A stretch of 64,000 bases of DNA, taken from NCBI RefSeq assembly GCF_963678635.1, contig NC_087063.1:75105617-75169616 (forward strand), written 5' to 3'. The position numbers were made by a program, and so were the translations under genes. Below are positions 21,593-30,988 of the stretch, in pieces. Each line of letters starts with the position of its first letter. Position 1 is the stretch's first letter. The stretch is from Symsagittifera roscoffensis. Taxonomy: Eukaryota; Xenacoelomorpha; Acoela; Convolutidae. The notes beneath the pieces are model-generated. The model had not been told where the DNA came from. It saw only the letters and a list, made by a program, of their open reading frames with translations, and did no database searches.

Positions 21593-21610
21593 TGGTGACT
21601 TTCGCGGGAA
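21593..21610 (+). other. Primer-binding site of element 2
   Basis: TGGTGACTTTCGCGGGAA directly follows the 5' LTR. TGG pairs with a tRNA CCA terminus. The primer tRNA cannot be named without a tRNA set from the host. Confidence 0.7.
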
Positions 21611-22240
21611 TTTCAACTTCTGGATTCAAAACAGTCATCGGCGATTCCAAACATCATAATTTGAGCAGAAAGTGACAACACTACTTTGCTGAAGCAGAAC
21701 AAAAAAAAAAAAAAAAAAACATCTTGATCAGCACAGCAATGCTCAGATGTTGGCAGCAGAGCAAAACTCAGTGAACAACTGACAGACAGGGAGAAAAAAG
21801 AAGACAACCACAACTTTTCAACATCTCCTGAGCTGACAACTTTTTCCAATCTACAAGCAGACATGTGGATTGTGACCTACAGCTTCTCTACTTCTGTCAG
21901 ATGGTTTGTCAAGTGAGCTACTGAAGAGGCAGAAAAGGAAGTAGATGAAAGGTTTCCAACGTCAAAACAGTTAGTTAAAAACAAACTCAAAACTCACTTG
22001 CAGTAAATTGATATTGTAACTAATAAGTTCCCCAACCAAAAAAAGCGAAGTAACGGAAATATTAGCAAACCCTGATGGAAAGAATAACCAAAATCAGAAT
22101 AGCAATAGATGCATAAAGGTTCAATAATCCAAAATAAGGAAAGTCTAGCAAAATTTTCTTGTGCCCCCCTTAAATCGACTAAGTGCTGTGCTCAATCATT
22201 AACTGTATCACAAATCTGATAATCATTCAACTGTAATAAG
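21611..22240 (+). other. 5' leader of element 2
   Basis: ~630 bp between the primer-binding site and the gag ATG. It includes an 18-20 bp poly-A run (~21700-21719). No long ORF in sense orientation. It is the expected place for packaging and translation signals, but none can be named from sequence. Confidence 0.6.
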
Positions 22241-23536
22241 ATGGCACACGCGCAAATTTCGGTCGCACCATACGGTGGAACGGACAAAGAAGACTTCCAG
22301 CAATTCGAGCAATTGTTCCGAGGATACATCGGAGTTGCGGGAATCGCTCCTGGTCAGCAAGCGAACTTTTTGCAACTACACCTACGAGAAGCGGCACTAC
22401 GATTCTACCAAACGCTGCCAGCAGCAATTCGAGCGAACGTAGACAATAGTCTTGGCGCCCTAAGGGATCATTTCTGCAATCCCCAGCTTCAAGAAATCCA
22501 TGTACTGAAATTAGAACAGCTACGTTACGATCCTAAAATCGATTCACCCGAGAACTTCTTGGTGAACTTGACAAATAAGGCGCAACGAGCGTACCCAACC
22601 CCAGATTTGCCAGCTGTCGACCCAATCGATGTTGCATTAAACGGAGCACCATTAGTAGCAGACACAGCGCGATTTCACCGAGAAACTGCACAACGACAAG
22701 AAAGAATAGATGCAGTAAATGACAATCGCAATGAACAAATTAAACGATTGTTCATAAAAGGAATGCCAAACTGGCTGCGATCAAAATTGATGGAGCAACC
22801 ACAAGCAACTACTGTCCAAGAATTGTGTAATTTGACGAAGAAGCAGATCATGATCCGAGAAGTTTGCCGAAACGAAGACTACCCGGAAGACGGATTTAAT
22901 GAAGTAAACGACAGAGTCTCAGAAAATTTGATCAGTGCTCTCACAAAATTGTCCACAAATCAGGAACAAATTGAGAAGCAGATCAACGAAATGAGATCAC
23001 AAATAACTGAGCAGTCAAAGAAACAATTGAATCCGCCTTCTCATCAAAACAAGAACAACGCAAACCAAAACAGTCAGTGCAGTGGTAACCAAAACCAAAA
23101 TAATTGGCCTGGACAGCAGCAAAGTGGCAGGAAAGGAAAAAACAGATCTAACTGGCAAAATCATTTTGGATTTAACAATAATCAGACTAATTTCCAAAAT
23201 ATGGGACCAATTGCACCTCAGCAATATCCACCATGGTATCAATACCAACAGTACCCAAATATGCAGCAAAATCAGTCGATGGTGCAGATTCAACCAGCAC
23301 AGGTACAGCAAAACGCGAACTACCTGCAACCACAACAACATCAATTCAATGGAACTCAGACAGCGCAAGCTGACATTCAACTTCCATCTGGATCTTTCGA
23401 ACCAATGGTTCGAGCATCAGCCAAATTCTGTGACATTTGTGGTAAATTCAACCATACGGCAAGCCAATGCTGGTGGAGACAAAAACCACAAGGACACGGT
23501 CAATCATTTCCGTTTCAGAATCAGCCAAAAAACTAA
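22241..23536 (+). CDS. Gag of element 2
   Basis: 431 codons from ATG (MAHAQISVAPYGG) to TAA at 23534-23536. Residues ~10-240 form a capsid-like helical region (FEQLFRGYIGVAGI; LRFYQTLPAAIRANVDNSLG; FIKGMPNWLRSKLMEQP). A charged, probably coiled-coil stretch follows (LSTNQEQIEKQINEMRSQIT), then a Gln/Asn-rich low-complexity region (~265-380). One CCHC nucleic-acid knuckle (CDICGKFNHTASQC, residues 397-410) lies near the end. Role: particle assembly and RNA packaging. The last sense codons, AAA AAC, form part of a -1 slippery heptamer. Confidence 0.93.
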   Translation: MAHAQISVAPYGGTDKEDFQQFEQLFRGYIGVAGIAPGQQANFLQLHLREAALRFYQTLPAAIRANVDNSLGALRDHFCNPQLQEIHVLKLEQLRYDPKIDSPENFLVNLTNKAQRAYPTPDLPAVDPIDVALNGAPLVADTARFHRETAQRQERIDAVNDNRNEQIKRLFIKGMPNWLRSKLMEQPQATTVQELCNLTKKQIMIREVCRNEDYPEDGFNEVNDRVSENLISALTKLSTNQEQIEKQINEMRSQITEQSKKQLNPPSHQNKNNANQNSQCSGNQNQNNWPGQQQSGRKGKNRSNWQNHFGFNNNQTNFQNMGPIAPQQYPPWYQYQQYPNMQQNQSMVQIQPAQVQQNANYLQPQQHQFNGTQTAQADIQLPSGSFEPMVRASAKFCDICGKFNHTASQCWWRQKPQGHGQSFPFQNQPKN

Positions 23537-26500
23537 TCAAGCCACCGAGTCAGTCCCCCAAATCATTTCAATCATCTAAATCATCAAAACCGTCAATTCC
23601 ACCTGATGAGATAATCAACCTTTACGCAGTAATTCCTGCGGAAGGAACAGTTTTGACGTACACAAAATTACGATTCTCATCGGGATTACAAAGAAGAGCC
23701 CTGGTTGATACAGGAGCCTGCGCAAATGTCATCTCAAAACAGACATTTGACGACTTAAAAGATGAAAAATCTTTATACCGCCCTCTTAAAATAAGTGAAT
23801 CAAAACTTAAGAGAGTAAGAATGGCAGGAGGACAACTCGTGCCAATTGAAACAGAAGTAACACTGGAATTTAAATTGGCAGACATGACATTTGTAGAATC
23901 TTTTCTCGTTCTACATGCAGCCAACTCAATAATTCTAGGAAACCCTTTCTACAAAAAACACCACATTCATATCTGTGCCAAGTATAATTTACTTCATTTC
24001 CCAGATTTGACTCTGCAAATCAACGAAATAAAACCTCCAAACGAGCCTAGAAGAATTAATCGAGTGAAAAAATTCCCGTTAATTCTAACAAAACGTCAAA
24101 CAATAGCTCCGCATCAAACCATTCTGGTGGAATGTCATTTAAAGGACGCATGCCGGGACATGGCAAAAACAACCGGAATCGTAATGCCATCGAAAGAATT
24201 TGAAGAAAATTGCGAAATTGCATTCACTTCCTCAATTAGTGAAGTTCTGACAAATAACCTGCTATACATCACAGCCTTTAACATCACTGATCATCATGTT
24301 ACATTGCCTTTCAAAACCGAAATTGGAAAATTTTCAATTCTGACTCTAACTGAAGCAGAAAATCTAATACCAATTGATGCAGAAATGCTTGCTTTTGCAA
24401 AAATGAATAATCCAGACGATATTGAAATGGGCATTAACGAGCTAATTCAGCAACATTGTGATAATCAGCAGTCTCAACAGCAACGTCAACCTGAGTATGA
24501 AAAATTTTGGTTTCCTACTCCTGAAACATGTCAAAACACTGTATTACTTCCACAAATCCAACGTGACATTTACGACCAAATTCTTCATTTTCAAGGTCTT
24601 GAAAAAATTGAACCAAAAATGAACTTTCAAGATCGATTGACATTTATCAAGAATTTTAAGTGGGAGAACTCGGTATTGACACATGACCAAAGGTCAAAAG
24701 TAGAAGATTTGCCTGTTGAATTTTCGGACATCTTCGCCAAACATAGATTTGATGTTGGTTACAATTCCGACCTCAAAATCAAACTGAAACCGGAACACAC
24801 ACGACCTTTGTACACACAAGGCCCACCTACGCCGATACATTTGCGACAAGAATTGACAGTGGAACTTGCCCTAATGCACTATTATGGACTTATAACAACA
24901 TTGTCACATTCAAAATATAGCAGTCCATTGTTTGCACATCGAAAACCATCTGGTAAATTGCGGATGTTGATTGACCTCAGAAGAATAAATCATTCACTGA
25001 AGAATGACTATATCAACAGCAACTTTCCGATCTCAAACATGACAGATGCATCAAACCACTTCGCAGGAAAGAGCTTGTTTACCAAACTTGATTGTTCGCA
25101 AGCATACCACTGTGTGCAAATGGCAGATGACCTTTCAGTTCAACTTTTGGCATTTAATTTCGGTTCACGAACTTATGCATACAAATGCCTAGCTCAAGGT
25201 CTAAGCAAATCAGTCACGGGCTTTAGTTCATTCATACGGCACTATCTTGACCCATGCTTAGCAGCCGACTTATGTACACAGTTCATGGATGACATAGGAA
25301 GTGCAGTGAATAATTTTGATGAACTAATACCGACCCTCTCAAAAATTTTCGAATGTGTAAGGAAATCGGGATTAAAATTATCACCGAACAAATGTGAAAT
25401 AGGAACACAACGAATGAAATTCCTTGGTAATATAATTACACCAGCAGGAATATCACCTGAACAAGAGAAAATTTCGACGTTCCTTAAGAAAATTAAAATG
25501 CCGCAAACTGTAAAACAAGTTAAAAGACTAATCGGATTTGTTCAATTCTTCCGGAATTATATGCCAAGCTTAGGTGAAAAACTGATACCTTTCTATCGCC
25601 TACTCAGAAAAGATATAGCATTTCAAACAAATGAAGAGCATCAGAAAAGTCTCGAAGTGCTAAAACATGATCTAATTCAGGCAACGGACATAACGCTCCG
25701 CTTACCAAAACCAGGATTACAATATGTAATACTATGTGATGCAAGCTATCATGGAACAGGTTTCGTGCTAATGGTTGAAGACTATGTGAAAACTGACAAC
25801 AAAGGTGAAATGAAAACGTATGCACCAGTGTCATTTGGTTCAAGACTCTTCAACACAGCACAACTGAAGTTCTCCATCTACTATAAAGAGTTCTTAGCAC
25901 TATATTTTGCCCTCGATCATTTTTCTCATTTCATCTGGGGATCATCAAAACCAGTGATAATACTGACTGACAATCGAAGCTTAACACAATTTTTCCAAGC
26001 GAAGACTATTCCACCCTCGGTTTGGAATTTCTTGGACCGCGTCATGTCATTCAACATCATTATCGCTCATATACCTGGAAAAGCAAACTATGCAGCAGAT
26101 TTTTTGTCACGAATGCAAACTGACCCATCAGCTTCATTGTCACTGAAATTGACGGACAAAATACCAGTGCGTGAGATACAAATCGACACGACAGCGAAAC
26201 TACCGGATGCATCTCTCAACCTGATCCACTCAATGGATGATGCATTTCCTGAAAAGAAGAAGATCGACGACAACCTCAGAGCACAACTGCTTGAACTCGG
26301 ACTGTATGAAAACGTCATGAGAGAGCTAAGCTCACAGGAAGCTAGTGCAACCATTCAACCACAAAACTTTGTCCGAATAACGAGACCAATCATCGCAGCA
26401 GTACAACACCCTGATCCTGCTGATGTTTTCAGTGACCTGAATATGAGTCACGAAGTACTCGACTTGAAAAATGAACAAGACAAAGATAATGATATAGTAG

Positions 26501-28989
26501 AAGTTAAGGATTGGAAACGAAACGAACAAGTTCCCAATCTGACATACGAAAATAGCCGCAAGAAAAAATATGCTAAACAATTCAATAGACTGATAATCGA
26601 CGACGAAGTACTGTATCGAAACTTCTACGATGACACGGGACACGTAAAACATAAGCAATACTGCCTACCAAAACATCTTTGGAACGAGGTCGTGTACCGA
26701 CTACACAACTCGCGAACCGGTGGACATCTGGGAATGACAAGGACCACAGAAGAGTTCAGAAAACGATTCTACCTTCCAGGATTCACCGAATTTTTAACTA
26801 ACACAATCAAAAATTGCTTAACATGCTTGCAACTCAAAAGAGCATCTGCAAAATATCAAATTCCGCCATTGCAACCAATCTCGTCATTGCAATGTTTTCC
26901 TGGAGACATGATGCAAATCGATATCGTTGGACCACTGAAGTCACCAGTGTACAAATTTGTATTAACTGGAATCGATGTCTTCTCGAAATACTTGTTTGCA
27001 GCACCATTGACAAACGCTAGCGCTGATACAGTAGCAAGGGAACTCACGAAAATATTTTTCATGCACAGCTACATACCGAAAAAGATCATAGCAGATCTCG
27101 GAACGACATTCACGTCAGAACTAATGCATGAATTGACAACTCTATTAGAAGTTCAAATCAACCACGCAACGCTGAAACATCCACAATCAATTGGTCTTGT
27201 CGAGCTATCTCATGGACCTCTAAAAAGGATCTTGAAGCTGAATACTAATGAACAATGGTCAGACTGGCACAAATATGTCCCATTGGCAACATTCATTCAC
27301 AATACGTCGTACTCTTCATCAATTGGATGCTGCCCTAGCTCCATTTTTCATGGAAGAGAACCAACAAAACCACTTGATCTTCGCTTTTCGACGAAAGCAA
27401 TGGAATCAGTAACAGCAGAATCAGACTTCGTTACGGCAATGCAAGACGCGATGCTAGAAAAGTTCAAAGAAACAAAAAAGAACTTGATTTCTTCGTACCA
27501 CAAGTATCGAGGATATTACGATCAAAAGGCACTTGCGCAGCCTCTCACAGTCGAATCATTTTGTTTACTACTAAATCCTCTGCTGACTACACAGTCAGAC
27601 TTTGGAAGCAAATCAATGCAAGTCTGGATACCCCTGTACAGAGTTGAGAAAGTGTTAACAAATTCGAACTATATAATTCGGAAAGTTGGAACTAACTACA
27701 CCCAATGTGTGCACCGAATTCGTCTCAGACCAGTTGATCCACAGCATCAACCAGAAGATCTCAATCCAATAGATCCAACGAAGTTTCAAACGGATCCTTC
27801 ACTCGGAAAATACCGAAGCGAACCAGGACTTTTCGACGAAAACTTGCCGAAACTCTTAGATGAGATCCAACCTGATAATCCTGACGAAACCGATCAACCA
27901 GCCGCACCAGCTAGAATCAGACTATCAGTGCCCTTTGGAGCGCCAGCAGTTGCAGCAGCACCTGCACCGATGCCAATTCCAGCAGCACCAATAGTGGTAC
28001 CATTACCGGTCCCAGTACCAGTAATACCACCACCGCCGGATCCACCCCCAATCCCAGGAGCAGTACATGTGCATGAATTACCACTCGCTGAACTACCAGC
28101 AGCGCCACCAATGGATATCATTGATGAACAGGTCACTGACAGATTAACCAGCAACAACTCTGATCCTGAGGGATACAACCTCGACGAATTGTTTCGCGAA
28201 CCACAGCCAGTTGTCAGACGAAAAGCAGCAGCTGAAGCTAGAGACCGAATTCACGCCCAAATTCGGTTTAGTAATGATGTTCGATATCACCCAATAACCA
28301 GCCGCCCAAAACAACCGCGAAAGTATGGACTCCGAACCGTTGACGGACACGAAGTGGCCCCAGTTACATTCATTCCACGATCAACGCAAAAGGACAATAA
28401 AGCAAACATACGAAAGAAAGCGGAGGCGGCGAATGAAGACTTTCCTTCACGGGATTCGAAAAGGAACATTATTATGGACAGCGTTAAACGAGCGAAACAA
28501 TTCACTAGACAAAAAGATGGACCTGGAAGCAGCAAAGACTCGGTAAATGCAATATATGAACCAAATATCTTTGTGGGATCAGGTGATGTCCTACAGTTCC
28601 CTGGCTCTATAGCTCACTGCGTCTCAAGTGACTTTCAAATGGCAAAAGGAGTAGCACAGCAGATCAGCAGCGCCTACCCATGCATCAAACCAACCCTAAA
28701 AAGCATTGAAACACCGATAGTTGGATCATCAGTTTCAGTTTCTTTGCCTTGGGAAAACAAGTCAATTTTCAATTTAGTCACAAAACCACAATTTTTTGAC
28801 AAGCCAACATACTACGATTTGTCAAGAAGCCTCAACTGCATGAAGCAGCAGCTACTGCAGAAGGGAATAAACGCTATAGCCATGCCGAAAATCGGATGTG
28901 GACTCGACAAATTGAAAGAAAGCAGAGTTTTCAGCCTAATTTGCGACATTTTCGAAAAAACGAACATCAAAATCTTTATTTATGTGTGA
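23467..28989 (+). CDS. Pol of element 2: protease-RT-RNase H-integrase-macrodomain
   Basis: 1840-codon frame, -1 relative to gag and overlapping it by 70 bp. The ATG at 23467 is probably not used; entry is predicted at the slippery site, giving a Gag-Pol of ~2249 aa. Numbering from 23467: protease LVDTGACANV (D81) with IILGNPF later; RT KLDCSQAY (D542) and FMDD (606-609); RNase H LCDASYHG (D758), E808 and TDNRS (D835); integrase zinc region from H1080, then catalytic D1152, D1210 and E1246 (35 residues between the last two); a GPY/F-like segment around W1387 (VWIPLYRVEKVL). After this come a Pro/Ala-rich linker (~1500-1545), a basic region (~1590-1690) and a macrodomain (1698-1840). No stop or frameshift interrupts it. 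Confidence 0.95.
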   Translation: MLVETKTTRTRSIISVSESAKKLIKPPSQSPKSFQSSKSSKPSIPPDEIINLYAVIPAEGTVLTYTKLRFSSGLQRRALVDTGACANVISKQTFDDLKDEKSLYRPLKISESKLKRVRMAGGQLVPIETEVTLEFKLADMTFVESFLVLHAANSIILGNPFYKKHHIHICAKYNLLHFPDLTLQINEIKPPNEPRRINRVKKFPLILTKRQTIAPHQTILVECHLKDACRDMAKTTGIVMPSKEFEENCEIAFTSSISEVLTNNLLYITAFNITDHHVTLPFKTEIGKFSILTLTEAENLIPIDAEMLAFAKMNNPDDIEMGINELIQQHCDNQQSQQQRQPEYEKFWFPTPETCQNTVLLPQIQRDIYDQILHFQGLEKIEPKMNFQDRLTFIKNFKWENSVLTHDQRSKVEDLPVEFSDIFAKHRFDVGYNSDLKIKLKPEHTRPLYTQGPPTPIHLRQELTVELALMHYYGLITTLSHSKYSSPLFAHRKPSGKLRMLIDLRRINHSLKNDYINSNFPISNMTDASNHFAGKSLFTKLDCSQAYHCVQMADDLSVQLLAFNFGSRTYAYKCLAQGLSKSVTGFSSFIRHYLDPCLAADLCTQFMDDIGSAVNNFDELIPTLSKIFECVRKSGLKLSPNKCEIGTQRMKFLGNIITPAGISPEQEKISTFLKKIKMPQTVKQVKRLIGFVQFFRNYMPSLGEKLIPFYRLLRKDIAFQTNEEHQKSLEVLKHDLIQATDITLRLPKPGLQYVILCDASYHGTGFVLMVEDYVKTDNKGEMKTYAPVSFGSRLFNTAQLKFSIYYKEFLALYFALDHFSHFIWGSSKPVIILTDNRSLTQFFQAKTIPPSVWNFLDRVMSFNIIIAHIPGKANYAADFLSRMQTDPSASLSLKLTDKIPVREIQIDTTAKLPDASLNLIHSMDDAFPEKKKIDDNLRAQLLELGLYENVMRELSSQEASATIQPQNFVRITRPIIAAVQHPDPADVFSDLNMSHEVLDLKNEQDKDNDIVEVKDWKRNEQVPNLTYENSRKKKYAKQFNRLIIDDEVLYRNFYDDTGHVKHKQYCLPKHLWNEVVYRLHNSRTGGHLGMTRTTEEFRKRFYLPGFTEFLTNTIKNCLTCLQLKRASAKYQIPPLQPISSLQCFPGDMMQIDIVGPLKSPVYKFVLTGIDVFSKYLFAAPLTNASADTVARELTKIFFMHSYIPKKIIADLGTTFTSELMHELTTLLEVQINHATLKHPQSIGLVELSHGPLKRILKLNTNEQWSDWHKYVPLATFIHNTSYSSSIGCCPSSIFHGREPTKPLDLRFSTKAMESVTAESDFVTAMQDAMLEKFKETKKNLISSYHKYRGYYDQKALAQPLTVESFCLLLNPLLTTQSDFGSKSMQVWIPLYRVEKVLTNSNYIIRKVGTNYTQCVHRIRLRPVDPQHQPEDLNPIDPTKFQTDPSLGKYRSEPGLFDENLPKLLDEIQPDNPDETDQPAAPARIRLSVPFGAPAVAAAPAPMPIPAAPIVVPLPVPVPVIPPPPDPPPIPGAVHVHELPLAELPAAPPMDIIDEQVTDRLTSNNSDPEGYNLDELFREPQPVVRRKAAAEARDRIHAQIRFSNDVRYHPITSRPKQPRKYGLRTVDGHEVAPVTFIPRSTQKDNKANIRKKAEAANEDFPSRDSKRNIIMDSVKRAKQFTRQKDGPGSSKDSVNAIYEPNIFVGSGDVLQFPGSIAHCVSSDFQMAKGVAQQISSAYPCIKPTLKSIETPIVGSSVSVSLPWENKSIFNLVTKPQFFDKPTYYDLSRSLNCMKQQLLQKGINAIAMPKIGCGLDKLKESRVFSLICDIFEKTNIKIFIYV
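23527..23536 (+). promoter_or_regulatory. Predicted -1 ribosomal frameshift site (A AAA AAC, then UAA)
   Basis: In the gag frame the sequence reads CCA AAA AAC TAA. Shifted one base back, A AAA AAC is a canonical X XXY YYZ heptamer, a type used by many retroelements. The gag stop follows at once, and the pol frame continues KKLIKPPSQSP. I cannot fold the downstream RNA to confirm a stimulatory structure. Confidence 0.8.
28558..28986 (+). other. Macrodomain (TARG1/OARD1-like) at the Pol C-terminus
   Basis: About 143 residues (Pol 1698-1840). Motifs in order: GDVLQFPGSIAHCVSSD (the GD and SLAHCxS signature of this class), FQMAKGVAQQI (the glycine-containing loop), NLVTKPQFFDKPTY, LNCMKQQLLQKGINAIAMP and KIGCGLDKL, ending at the last strand (IKIFIYV) and the stop. 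In human TARG1/OARD1 a Lys in the xxxTK motif and the Asp of GCGLD are catalytic. Both positions are kept here (K1773, D1814). Known family members bind ADP-ribose and release it from acidic residues or O-acetyl-ADP-ribose. Activity here is inferred. Poa1-like phosphatase activity is an alternative. Confidence 0.88.
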
Positions 28990-30988
28990 CGAAAAATCAC
29001 GATATCAGCTAGTAACGTTCATGCATGCATTCTTAACAATGTAAGCTCCAAAACCACCCAATCGATACAATTGAAGTCACGAAAAAACCAAAATAAAACA
29101 GAAAAAGTATAAAATTTCGAGAAAACTCTCATTTCCTCAAGTTGAGCTTTTCTGAAAAACTGACACCCAAGTCGAAATATACGTAATGCAACCGCTTTGA
29201 ACCCGTGGAATACCTTCAAGGCCCAACTAGGACTCAGGCAGGAAGTCGGCTCACTAGGAGAAGTCAACTTCGCGAGATCTCGAAAAATCCACCTGTTGCC
29301 CATGTTTAAGCATTACGAATAAAAAATTTCTGCTCCCCCCAAAAATTTTAGCTAACGAAGAACCAATTTTTTTGGGCTCAGTGATCATTAGACGGCCAAT
29401 GAGGAACAGGCAGGAAGTCGGCTCACTAGGAGAAGTCAACTTCGCGAGATCTCGAAAAATCCACCTGTTGCCCATGTTTAAGCATTACGAATAAAAAGTT
29501 TCTGCTCCCCCCAAAAATTTTAGCTAACGAAGAACCAATTTTTTTGGGCGCAGTAATCATTAGACCACCAATAAGGAACAGGCAGGAAGTCAGTCCACTA
29601 GCAGATCACAACTTCATGAAGATCTCGAAAAATCCACCTGTTGCCAACGTTTAAACATTACGAATAAAAAGATTCTGCTCCCCCCAAAAATATTAGCTAG
29701 AGAAGAAAGAAATTTTTTGGGCTCAGTAATCATTAGACCACCAATAAGGAACAGGCAGGAAGTCGATCCACTAGCAGATCAAAATTTGGAGAAATACATC
29801 AATTTACACTATTCCCATATTTATGATAGGCAAAACAAGAAAAAATATAAAATTCGAGGGATATCTTCGCAGAAATTCAGAAAGAAAGCGTTCAAATGAG
29901 CCAACAAACATCCAATGTGCTTGTTAGGCAACCCTAAAAGGTTGTCAGTGATACTGAAGAACAACACGCGAATCTTGAATGCCAAGAAGATATCAAAAAA
30001 AAAAGATAAACGAAATTAATGGAAAAAAAAAAAAAAAGTAATTTATCAACTACTCTAACTGACGCCAAATTTTGCTCAGGCGAACCAGCAAATTGTCTGA
30101 ATAGCCTATAGGAGTGAAGTGCAGCTACAGTAGAAGAAAAGAACTGAAAAAAAAAAAAGTCAGACACTACACACAATACGATGATCGCGATCAATGCAAA
30201 AACATCGTAGAAATGTGTAATTTTGACTTTTTCAAAGAAAAAAGTCGATCACCTTCATTCAGGGAGTAAGGCCAATAAAGGCACAAAACGCCCATACGAT
30301 GAAGACCAGAAGACTTCTGAAAAATAGACAACGAACAGTAAATGAAATATCAACCTTTTAGCAAGTAATATAAAGTACTAATTGCTAAGCTAGTTGAAAA
30401 TTTTCAAAAGAAATGGTGAAGAAATCAACAAAACATATCACTGTTAAGTTGTTGATAATCAATTCACAATCTATGAGGCAACGATTGGAACCACACCGCC
30501 TCATATCAAAAAGACTTCAGCATCAAACGAGCACAAAAAGAATGAAAGGCAACAACGAACGAAGACAGCGATATCAAAAATTAAAACGAAACGACGACCA
30601 AAACTATTCAGCTACTCCACACGACAGTTCTTGCCGTGGAAATTTAGTTACAGTTGACAAATGAATACATCATGATATCATTAATTTATCCTTATCATCT
30701 ATCACTTTAACTCCCATACCCCGACTCAAGGTGGCTTGCTTAAAAATTATCTCCCATTTAAGTTTAAAATAATTTATCTTCTCTCGTTTTATAAATTGAA
30801 TTAATAAACTGTGCTTCTAATATTATGAGTTTATTAAATTATTGCGATATAACTTTTGATAGACCCATACCATATTGATACTTGTACATATTCTTAATCA
30901 AAGCAGTCTTAAATTATTATGTGAATTATTGTAAATGTATCTGATGAAACACTTCAACCACCCGGGAAGACTTCTTCTTGTGAGGTTG
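28990..30988 (+). other. 3' noncoding tract of element 2
   Basis: 2.0 kb between pol and the 3' LTR, long for a gypsy element. It starts with an array of ~173-bp repeats, then A-rich sequence with several poly-A runs. A small basic frame lies at 30413-30664 (83 codons, MVKKSTKHITVKLL, Lys/Arg/Gln-rich). It shows no recognised domain and may be chance. No envelope-like signal peptide or membrane segment is present in sense orientation. Confidence 0.75.
29232..29800 (+). repeat. ~173-bp tandem repeats, about 3.3 units
   Basis: Units start at ~29232, 29407, 29579 and 29753 with CAGGCAGGAAGTC. Each contains AAAATCCACCTGTTGCC, CTGCTCCCCCCAAAAA and TTTTTTTGGGC. Units 1 and 2 are nearly identical, unit 3 is a little diverged and unit 4 is truncated. 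Confidence 0.85.

Noticed and set aside
27600-27730. Chromodomain after the integrase of element 2
   Set aside because: The segment fits a GPY/F-like module; the aromatic cage pattern of a chromodomain is not visible.
27894-28178. Minus-strand ORFs opposite the Pro/Ala-rich Pol linker (Gly/Ala-rich and Leu/Val-rich products)
   Set aside because: They are shadows of low-complexity sense codons; no independent start context or domain.
29019-29475. Two minus-strand ORFs starting MGNRWIFRDLAKL in the element 2 tail
   Set aside because: The shared start comes from the tandem repeat itself; the frames diverge and stop. No sign of a gene.
29232-29800. CRISPR-like array
   Set aside because: Units are 173 bp contiguous tandem copies without spacers, inside a eukaryotic retrotransposon.
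30413-30664. 83-codon basic ORF near the 3' end of element 2
   Set aside because: Kept only as a note in the 3' tract. A-rich sequence gives Lys/Gln-rich frames by chance, and there is no signal peptide or membrane segment to support an envelope.
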